From Clostridiales bacterium (lineage in GTDB: Bacteria; Bacillota; Clostridia; Peptostreptococcales; Anaerovoracaceae): DNA of 64,000 bases. Each line of letters begins with the position of its first letter. Position 1 is the first letter of the stretch. Location: the NCBI GenBank assembly GCA_009776955.1, contig WRMW01000005.1:41947-105946 (forward strand), given 5' to 3'. A model generated the notes under the pieces. It was given only the letters and a program-made list of their open reading frames with translations, was not told where the DNA came from and ran no database searches. Positions 1 to 8,700 of this stretch are shown here, piece by piece. The position numbers were made by a program, and so were the translations under genes.

Positions 1-962
1 TCGCCGTCGTTCCAGAAGTCCATCGCAAACACGGGCTTCGTGTCGCGAATCTCGCGGATGCGCTGATGCATCCACTTCCTTTGCTCGGCCGTTGCCATAA
101 GCTCCGGCACCGCATCGGCGCCAATCGGCATATAGGTGAAGTTCCACGCAAACTTGCAGCCGAGCTCTATCATATGGTCGACAAACTCGTCGCTGCCGAC
201 TTCGTAAGTGTTCTTGCTGTGGTAGCACGTCGAGAAACCGAAAGGCAGCTTGTAAGACTTCATCAGCTTCATATTGTCTATGACGGTCTGGTACGCGCCC
301 TTGCCGCGACGGAAGTCCGTATCTTCCTCGTTGCCCTCGATGGAGAAGCCGAGCGCGAAGTTCGCTACGCGGAGCAGGTCCTTGCAGAAATCGTCGTCCA
401 CCAGGGAGCCGTTCGTGAAAGCGAAGAAATAGCAGTCCTGATGCTTTTCGCAAAGCTTGATAAGGTCGGCCTTGCGGACAAGCGGTTCACCGCCGCTATA
501 TATATAGAAGCGAATGTCGAGCTCCTTGCCCTGCGTGATGATGCTGTCAAGCGTTTCAAACGACAGGCTGTGCTTGCCGCCGTACTGTGCCGCCCAGCAA
601 CCCGTACATTGATAGTTGCACGCGCTCGTCGGATCCATCAATATGCACCAAGGAATATTGATATCGTACTTCTCCTTGATTCGCTCACGCTCGTCGTTGT
701 CAAGCGCGCTGTTGACGAAGAAGCATTCCACTAGCTTCTTGATGCAGTTGACATCGACATCCGTAAACAGGTTCTGCACAAACTTGCTCCAGACGCTGTC
801 GGGATTGATGATCGTGTTACGGAAGACTTCGATCTGCCCGGCATGCATGCTCTTGCGGTCAAGCGTCTCTGCGAGGTCGATCATCTTCGGCAGATTTTTG
901 ATCGGATCCTTCGCCATGTAGTCGAGAAGCAGATCAACGGTTTTCTTCTTAATTAAGTTCAT
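1..962 (-). CDS. Radical SAM protein, C-terminal part missing (runs off the window)
   Basis: The minus strand reads open from an ATG at 962 to the window edge, giving 320 residues. The radical SAM cluster motif CNYQCTGC (C-x3-C-x2-C) is at residues about 115-122, and GGEP at about 157-160 is the SAM-binding glycine motif. About 100 residues of helical, uncharacterised sequence precede the core. The family uses a [4Fe-4S] cluster and S-adenosylmethionine to start radical chemistry. Layout (N-terminal extension, core, presumably a further C-terminal domain) resembles radical SAM/SPASM maturase-like proteins common in Clostridia, but the substrate cannot be told and the part that would carry SPASM cysteines is missing. 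The start is fixed by a GGAGG box at 963-974 (minus). An extended -10 lies about 75 nt upstream. Truncation is due only to the window boundary. Confidence 0.85.
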   Translation of the reverse strand, partial: MNLIKKKTVDLLLDYMAKDPIKNLPKMIDLAETLDRKSMHAGQIEVFRNTIINPDSVWSKFVQNLFTDVDVNCIKKLVECFFVNSALDNDERERIKEKYDINIPWCILMDPTSACNYQCTGCWAAQYGGKHSLSFETLDSIITQGKELDIRFYIYSGGEPLVRKADLIKLCEKHQDCYFFAFTNGSLVDDDFCKDLLRVANFALGFSIEGNEEDTDFRRGKGAYQTVIDNMKLMKSYKLPFGFSTCYHSKNTYEVGSDEFVDHMIELGCKFAWNFTYMPIGADAVPELMATAEQRKWMHQRIREIRDTKPVFAMDFWNDG

Positions 963-1035
963 ACGTACACCTCCGAATAACTATAGCCAATTTTGTCAGT
1001 ATCTCGTGACGACATGTAAAAAACATACCACAGAG

Positions 1036-1044
1036 ATTATAGCA
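1036..1044 (-). promoter_or_regulatory. Extended -10 promoter for the radical SAM gene
   Basis: On the minus strand the sequence reads TGC-TATAAT, a perfect -10 with the TGn extension. It places the start of transcription near 1029 and leaves a leader of about 67 nt with a GGAGG box before the ATG at 962. No convincing -35 was seen. Confidence 0.6.
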
Positions 1045-1106
1045 CAAAAGTTTCGATTTCTAAACAAGTAATTTTACATCTCCAAAACAAGCCCTTTACA
1101 AGCCAC

Positions 1107-2348
1107 TTACGAGCCCTCAATTCCGGCAATTCCACCCTTGTCAACACGCTTCTTGTAATACGCCCCGACTATGTTGGCGAGGGCGTTGTCGCCGGAGACA
1201 TTGCAGGCCGTCCCAAACCCGTCCTGCGCCAGATGGAACGCGATGATGATGCTCGCCATCGCACTATCCGAAGCGATCCCGACCATCGGGAAGAAAGGCA
1301 GTGCCGCCATTACAGCGCCGCCCGGTGCGCCGGGCGCGGCCACCATCACGACGCTTAGAGTCAAAATGAACGGCAAAAAAAGCTCGGGGCTGACCGGCAT
1401 CCCGTTCATCAGCAGCACCGCCGTCACGCATGAAGTTATGGTGATAATGGAGCCGGGCAAGTGGATGTTCGCGCATAGCGGCACTAAAAAATTCACGATC
1501 TCTTTTGGCACGCCCTGGCTCTCCGCGCATTTCAGGTTCACAGGTATGGTCGCGGCCGAGGACTGCGTACCGAGCGCCGTCACATAGGCGGGCACCTGTT
1601 TTTTCATCAACGCAAAGGGGTTCTTATGGCTGGCAAAACCGCCGATATTGTACACTATCAGCAAGTATACGAAGTGCATGATGATGACCACCAAGAACAC
1701 CCGCCATAGCACATTCAGTATGGTGAACGCCGCCCCGCTCACCGTCATGTTCACAAAGGTTCCGCAGATGAAAATGGGCAGCAGAGGCACTATTATCTTC
1801 ATCAGCACGAAGTTTATCACCTGCAAAAATTCGCCGAAAACACTGTGCAGCACGACGCCCGTCTTGCTTTTGGCCCGCATCATGCTTATGCATATCCCTA
1901 GGATGAACGCCATTATTATGGCCGCCATGACGTCCATTATGGGCACCAAGGTGATGCTGAAATACGGGCTCAACATGCCTTCGCTCATATCCGCCCCCGC
2001 CGCCGACGCCGACATATCCACAAAGTTCGGGAACACATTCGTCGCGACCAAGAACGCCCCGCCGCCCGCGAGCAATGTCGATGTGTATGCGAGAACAACT
2101 GTCAATATGAGCAGCTTTCCCGCGCCTTGCGACAGTTCCGCTATCCCCATGGTTACGAATGCAAGTATCATCAGCGGGATGATAAACCCCAGAAACGACC
2201 CGAACAATGCCGACAATGTAACAACAAACCGATTAATCGGCTCCGGCGCGAAACTGCCGAGCAACACCCCCACGCCTATCGCAATAAGGAGCCTCGGCAC
2301 CAGCCCGATTCGTATTCGCTTTTTCGTATCTGCAATCGCCTCACTCAT
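1107..2348 (-). CDS. Dicarboxylate/amino acid:cation symporter (DAACS family)
   Basis: Integral membrane protein of about 413 residues with many hydrophobic helices. The C-terminal half carries the family's hallmarks: a serine-rich stretch (TQSSAATIPV), a loop with NIHLPGSIITIT, and a late helix with GAPGGAVMAALPF and DNALANIVG. Such carriers use a Na+ or H+ gradient to import serine/threonine, glutamate/aspartate or C4-dicarboxylates; SstT-like serine/threonine uptake is possible but not decided. I chose the ATG at 2348 (MSEAIADTKK) because GGAAGGGG lies about 10 nt upstream. An ATG at 2372 would add eight residues and sits only 8 nt after the -10 box, so a leaderless start there is an alternative. 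The gene appears to be transcribed alone. Confidence 0.85.
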   Translation of the reverse strand: MSEAIADTKKRIRIGLVPRLLIAIGVGVLLGSFAPEPINRFVVTLSALFGSFLGFIIPLMILAFVTMGIAELSQGAGKLLILTVVLAYTSTLLAGGGAFLVATNVFPNFVDMSASAAGADMSEGMLSPYFSITLVPIMDVMAAIIMAFILGICISMMRAKSKTGVVLHSVFGEFLQVINFVLMKIIVPLLPIFICGTFVNMTVSGAAFTILNVLWRVFLVVIIMHFVYLLIVYNIGGFASHKNPFALMKKQVPAYVTALGTQSSAATIPVNLKCAESQGVPKEIVNFLVPLCANIHLPGSIITITSCVTAVLLMNGMPVSPELFLPFILTLSVVMVAAPGAPGGAVMAALPFFPMVGIASDSAMASIIIAFHLAQDGFGTACNVSGDNALANIVGAYYKKRVDKGGIAGIEGS

Positions 2349-2380
2349 AAGTCCATTTCCCCTTCCAAACATTTTCTACG

Positions 2381-2389
2381 AGTGTACCA
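2381..2389 (-). promoter_or_regulatory. Extended -10 promoter of the symporter gene
   Basis: The minus strand reads TGG-TACACT, matching the TGTGGTATAAT-like extended -10 seen before other genes here. Predicted start of transcription is near 2374, giving a leader of about 26 nt before the ATG at 2348. Confidence 0.45.
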
Positions 2390-2419
2390 CAATTTCGAAA
2401 TCAAATAAGCACAAAATTT

Positions 2420-2453
2420 ATCCCCGTCGGTCTCACCACCGGCGGGGATTTTT
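2420..2453 (+). terminator. Terminator-like hairpin without an obvious upstream gene
   Basis: Positions 2420-2430 (ATCCCCGTCGG) pair with 2439-2449 (CCGGCGGGGAT), one mismatch, with an 8-nt loop and five T residues on the plus strand at 2449-2453. The T run makes it a plus-strand terminator, yet no plus-strand gene ends here. It may be a relic of a lost gene or may insulate the divergent symporter promoter. Confidence 0.55.
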
Positions 2454-2649
2454 GAAATGGATTTTGTTACAGATCATAGGTCTATTTGGCCTGACATCGT
2501 TATCACACCAAAACCATGCCTTGTCAACTACTATTTTTTCCCAATTTGCTCTAAATGTTTCCCCAGCACTAATACGTTTCATGCTTCTTTTTACAAATAT
2601 GTTGCAGCATACCCCCCAAAGGGACTTTTGTACACCCTTGGTTTGGGGT
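2454..2649. other. Gene-free stretch upstream of the CRISPR-like unit
   Basis: This AT-richer stretch lies between the terminator-like hairpin and the repeats. Short open frames exist on both strands but none has a ribosome binding site, a recognisable product or a plausible length. The promoter of the downstream surface gene must lie here or inside the repeats, but I could not pick a convincing -35/-10 pair. Confidence 0.4.
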
Positions 2650-2739
2650 ATAACCACCATGTACGCGTGGGAATACAAAATCGACAAAAACCGCTTGTAA
2701 TGTATCGGTGATAACCACCATGTACGCGTGGGAATACAA
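2650..2739. CRISPR. Orphan mini-CRISPR-like unit: two 29-nt repeats, one 32-nt spacer
   Basis: Two identical 29-nt copies lie at 2650-2678 and 2711-2739, each beginning ATAACCACCATG and ending GGGAATACAA, separated by a unique 32-nt spacer (2679-2710). A 29/32 layout with a 61-nt period is the geometry of type I-E arrays. On the other strand the repeat starts TTGTATTCCCACGC and ends GGTGGTTAT, resembling known I-E repeats of the GTATTCCCC...GGGGTTATC kind (from memory, not searched). No further repeat was found 61 nt upstream, the downstream copy abuts the ribosome binding site of the next gene, and no cas gene is in the window. Alternatives: a stray array remnant, or a duplicated regulatory site for the giant surface gene. 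Confidence 0.5.
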
Positions 2740-2759
2740 TTAATGAAAGAGGTGTGCTG

Positions 2760-5700
2760 ATGTTTGTTTATAAAAGACTTTCGCGTTTGTTGGCGGGTAC
2801 GCTTGTTTTTGCGTTGCTGCTGTCAACCATGTCATTTTCAGCGACTTTCCCGAAAGTTGCAGGCGGCGACCCCTATGTAGGGGTGACCGCTCTCGACGAC
2901 AATGGCCCCGACACATCCGGCACATCTGGCGGTGACGTAGGCAACCCGTCCGCTGGAACATCGGATGGCGGCGAAACAACGCCCCCTACCGACCCCACAT
3001 ACCCCGAAAACCAAGACGGTTCGGACGCACCCAACCCCACCGACCCCGACCCCACGAATCCCGACCCCGAAAATCAAGGCGGTTCGGACGTATCCAACAC
3101 GTCAGACGATGACGAAACCACATCGGACGACGACCTTCTCGGCATGCTTATGCCGCTGTCAGAGATTATGCCGATGGCGACGGATGTGCCCTACATCAAC
3201 CCCGACGGCTCACCGGCCACGACACCGGCCGGCGTGGATGTAAAAGAAATCGCATCCGATACAACGACATGGAACACTACTGGCGGTGCTTGGTACGTAG
3301 CGCAAAGCGAGGTCACTATATCCTCGCGTGTCACGGTCACGGGCACGGTCAACCTCATACTTGAGGACGATGCGCATTTAACCGTGGAGGGCGGTATACA
3401 AGTACAAGGCACCGGCAACTCTCTCATCATCTGGGCGCAAAGCACAGGCGACTGGGCGGTAGTTGACGGCGGCGGCGATGTTCTTAATGAAGGTGGTTCA
3501 GCCAACGTAGGTCGTCTGACGGCTACAGCCGCCGCGGCAACCTCAAGTGCCGGTATCGGCGGAACGAGCAACGGCAGCACAACTGTCAACGCCGGAGGTA
3601 CTGTCACTATTAACGGCGGCGTCGTCACAGCGACCGGCGGAAGCGGAAACCTTACAGGCTCGGGCGCAACCGGCGGCGTAACCGGCGGCGGCGCGGGTAT
3701 CGGTGGCAGTGGAAGTGCCTACGAATATAGTACCGGTGGTACCGGCGGTACTATTACTATAAATAACGGAAAAATTATCGCGACAGGCGGTACGGACGGA
3801 CCCGCAAATTCTGATAACAAAGGCGGTACAGGTGCGGGTATCGGCGGCGGCGGCGGAACCTATACCGGCGGCGCGGGCGGCAATATTTCGATTTTAGGCG
3901 GACACGTCACCGCGACGGGCGGAGCTGATACCGTGACAACCGCCGCCGGTCCGGGCGGCGGCGCCGGTATCGGCGGCGGCGGCGGCGGAAAACAAAACGG
4001 GACAACGGCCGGTGGAGGCGCAAGCGGCACTATTATAATCAGAGATGCTGTCGTAATCGCGACATCGCCTGTCAAAATTCATCGTGGTGCCGGCGGCGCG
4101 GGCATTGGCGGCGGCGGCTCCGGTCGGGACCAGTCAGGCGGATGGGTTTCTCCTGGCGGTTCAGTTACTTCAATAACCATAGAACGCTCGGTTGTTATCG
4201 CACAAGGGTCAGATGGTTCGGGGATTGGCGGTGCGCACGATAGAGGCAACTATGGCGCGGACATCGGCAGCGGCGGTACCCTAATAAACGCCACCGGAAC
4301 TAACACCCCTCCCTCAGGCGGAACGCTGACCATAACCGACAGCACAGTCACGCTTATGGAATTCGGCACGAACTCGAACGTAACCGCAACACGCTCCACC
4401 ATAAACGGCGCAGGCGCAGGCACGGCCGAGGGCTTCTACAACGCAAACAGCAAACATGACGTAAACATCACGCTCGCAGCATCGCCCGCAAGCCAAATCG
4501 TAGTCGGAACCGGTGACGTCGAGCTTACGGCAACTCTGCATGCAACGCGTACGAGCGGCTTCGCAAATCCTAGCCTGGTTTCGACCGCAGGGCTGAAATT
4601 CGTTATCACTCCGGCGAGCGGCACGGCGATTACGCTCCCCGCAACAGGGTGGTCAACATTGACGCCAACAGGAAACACTACGACACAAGGCTATCCGATT
4701 TACGAAGCGACAGCGACTTGGACGACTCCCGCTTTAGGCGCCTACACCGTCACCGCCGACTTCACAGGCGACACACGATATGCGGACGGTGATGATGAAA
4801 TCAGCTACCAGATTGTCTATCCCCCGCTCACCGGCACCCCGACTATTACCATACCCGCCCCTTACGCACTCACCGCCCCAGTCGCGGGCTTGACCCTGAC
4901 GGCGGTTACGACGGGGCTTAGCGTAAGCACGGGCTTTTCCTACCAATGGCAGCGAGGGACAACCAACATCGACAATGCGACCGGCTCCACCTACACCCTT
5001 ACCGCAGACGACGTCGGACAGCCGATAAGAGTTGTTGTATCGTCGGATATCGCAAGCGGTACGGCCACATCAGCCGCGACAGGGAATGTCCTTGCGGCGA
5101 ACGCGACCATCGACCTTAGCCTATATGGAACAGACATCATACCGGCGGGCGCAGGCTGGGTGTATGAGCCTATCAAAACCATCGGCACATCCACTTTGAG
5201 AGCCCGCTACATTATCCAAAACGGTGCGGACGTAACCATAACAGGGGACGCGTCGGCAGGCGCGACAGACAGAGCCGGGTTCAGAATGCTTCTCGTCGCA
5301 CCTAACGCGAAAGACGTGAAGATTACACTCGATGAAGCTACCATAGACCCCAGAAGTTACACCACCGCTGTTTCCGGTGTTTACTTTATCGCGCCGTTAT
5401 TTCTATCCGATGGCGCAGAAGTGACATTAGAGTTGAAGGGCGAATCGGTTCTTGCAGCCTTTAATGCGCCGGGAATATTTGTTTACAGCAACGCGAAACT
5501 AGATATACAATCTTCGGACGGCACCGGAATCCTCCACGCCGTGGGAAATGGCAACGGAACGGGTATAGGCGGCTCCGGAAACCTTGGAGGTGTTGCCGGT
5601 GGTGACTGGGCGCCTTATAACGACATCGGTAACGCCGGCGACAGTGGTACAATCACTATTGAAAGCGGCACAATCTACGCTTCCGCTAACGGCACCTTCA

Positions 5701-8700
5701 ATGCTGCTGGAATCGGCGCCGGTCCCGGAGGAGGAGCCAGCACTACTGCCGGTACCATAACCATCAACGGCGGCACAGTTTACGCTATGGGTGCAGGGGC
5801 GAGTATCGGCGCCAGTTCCGGCGCCGGTATCGGAGGCGCCGGAAACAGCTCTAACGGCACCATAACCATCAACGGCGGCACGGTCACCGCCATCGGCGCA
5901 AACAATGGGAATGATAACAGCGCCGCCGGTATTGGCGGCGGCGGAGGAGGAAGGGTCGGATCGGTCACCATCAAAGGCGACGCGACTGTAATCGCCATCC
6001 CCTCGCCGAGCGGCGGCACGGGCATCGGCGGCGGTGCAACACCAGTCAATATGCCGGAAGGCGCACCTCTGGTATTCACAACAAATGCTTCGGGCGGCAC
6101 ACAAAATGCAGGCGCGCTTATCTTAGGAACTGTAACTAGGAACACAGATAGTTTTCCGACCGCGTACAGCGGGACTATGAACGTCGCGTCAATCCTTGGC
6201 ACGGGCAGCGCATACACGTTGGTAAACGACTTCACAACCCCGAACAAGCTGGAAAATGTCGATTTCGACTTCACGCTGAACATTGAAGAAGACGTGACCC
6301 TCACTCTCGCCCAAAACATCACCCTTACCAACAACGGCAGGGTCAACAACTTCGGCACGGTCAACCACAGCCTTCATAATGCAGCATACGGCACTTGGGC
6401 GGGGAACTGGTACTATGTACCCGGCGCGGCCGTAAACGCGCCCACGCTTGTCGAAGGCACAAAGACCGCAAGCGCCATAACGGTCGTTGCGACAAAGGTC
6501 GCATCCACCCCCGTCACAAACACCCAGACGATAGAGTACGCCAGAAACACCACCAACACGGCTCCCACCGCTCCGACGGCTTGGCAGGACACCCCCGCAT
6601 TTACAGGGATGTCCGAATATACGCAGTATTACTTCTTCGCGCGTTCAAAAGAGAGTCCAAGCACCAATACCGCATACCCCAACTATTTCCAAGGCGACCC
6701 GTCTGGCGGAACGGCTATCCGCACCGCCGACGAAACGCCGCCCACGGGCGAGATCGCGATAAAATCCCGCATATTCGATGATTATGCAGCCCACACCTCC
6801 TATGCCATGTTCTTCAAAGACGAGGTAACCGTGGAAATCGAAGCCGACGACATGATGAGCGGCGTGGAAAGCATAGAATACTTTACGTCCGCGAGCAACT
6901 TGCCCGAAAACACCACGGACTGGGACGCGCAGACTTGGACGACCGTAAGCGACGACAGCGTCAGCTTCGACGTGGAAGAAGAGTTCAAAGGCTTTGTCTA
7001 CGTCCGCATAACAGACAATGAGGACAACTCCATCATAATCCGTTCGGGCGGGATAGTAGTGTATGGCGATGCGGCGGCGTCCACGGCGAGCGTCAGCCAT
7101 ACCATAGGCACGGCCTCAAAAACCGCGACGGTGACGCTGAACGGCAACACCATAGCGGGCGTCCATGACGGCACAAAGGCTTTGGTGCGGAATACGGACT
7201 ACACCCTCGCTTCGGACACAGGCAATGTCATCACTCTTACGGCGACATACCTTGACAGCTTGACAGCGGGCGGCTACACGCTGACCGTGAGCTACAACCC
7301 GCAGGGCGAACCGTACGCGACACACGCCGACAACGATGTGCCCGGCACCACGACATTCGCACTTACGGTGGTAAAACCCATCACCGTCAACGCTACGGAC
7401 ATAAACTATGCAGGCAAGGAATACGACGGCACCACGGATGCGACTGACGCGCCGGCCACGTTCACGCTTACTTCGGCGTCGGGGATCGAAACGGGCCATA
7501 CGGTCACGGCCTCATATACGTCGGCATCGTTTGGCAACGCAAGCGTCGGGCCGGGGACGGTCACGTTCAGCGGGCTTTCCCTCGGCGGCACGGGTTCGGG
7601 CTATTATTCCCTGACCTCGACGACGGCGACCAAATCGGCGGAGATCGAGAAAGCCACGCCGCCGCAGTCTACCGTCAGCGACGCCATATCATTTATCCAA
7701 CTCCAAGCGGGCTCCAGCACAGTAAATTTGCCCGCTTTACTACCAGCGCTCACCGTGCCGGCTTCATACGGCACGGTGAGTTACTCCTTTACAAACATTG
7801 ACGATGGTGACAGCATACTCACCGCGCCTACCGCAACGGGGACGGTGACAAACCCATCGGCAATGCCCGTCGCAGTCGCGGCTACAGCGGTGGATGGCGA
7901 GAGCGCCACCATCACCGTCACGGCGACGAGCGACAATTATACAACCATCACCATTACCATTACCGTGAATATCATAAACAAGACGACGGTGACGATAGGC
8001 GGGCTTTCCATCACCGACAGGGCATACAACGCCCAGCCCCTCGCATATACGGGCACAGCGACGTTCACGGCGGGCGGCAGTTCCGTCACCCCGAGCGTCG
8101 CCACGCTGACGGTGCTATACGAGGGCGTGGGCAATGCCTACAGCAGCAGCACCGCGCCGACCAACGCGGGCGATTACAAAGTCACGGCGACCCTGAACAG
8201 CGACCCGGCATACTTCGGCACATGGTCGGACACCTTCACGATCGAAAAGCGGCAGCTCACCATCACGGGCGGCACGGTGACGGCAAAAACTTACGACACC
8301 ACAGCCACAGCCACGGTCACGGCGCTTGAGTTCACAAATCTGGTCCAAGGCCAAAGCCTTGCCATAACTACGGACTACAGCGTAGGGACGCCTGCGTTCA
8401 ACAGCGCGGACGCCGGCACGAACAAGACTGTCAGCGGCACGGCCGCCCTGCAAAACACAGCGACAGCGAACAATTACGCGCTCGCAAGCGGCGGCGCCTA
8501 TACGCTTACGGGCAAGTCCATCGGCAAGGCAAACCCCGTCGCCACATTCCCGACGAGCGCGGCGCTCACATTCGGGCAGAGCTTGAGCCAGGCGCAGCTC
8601 ACAGGGCAGAGCAACACGACGCCAGGAGGCTTCGCTTTCGATGAACCGCAACGGCAGCCGACTGTGGCGCAAAGCGGCAACTTCCTTATGATATTCACGC

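Noticed and set aside
1648..2700. A 350-codon plus-strand open frame opposite the symporter
   Set aside because: It is antisense to a clearly conserved transporter, has no ribosome binding site and the translation is a low-complexity Met/Thr/Asn string typical of a shadow frame.
3540..4300. Glycine-rich repeats in the first surface gene considered as a CRISPR or satellite array
   Set aside because: The units vary in length and sequence, stay in frame and encode GIGGGG turns, so they are coding repeats.
8115..8672. A 185-codon minus-strand frame inside the first giant surface gene
   Set aside because: The plus-strand frame is continuous through the MBG and later modules; the antisense frame is Arg/Ala/Cys-rich noise.
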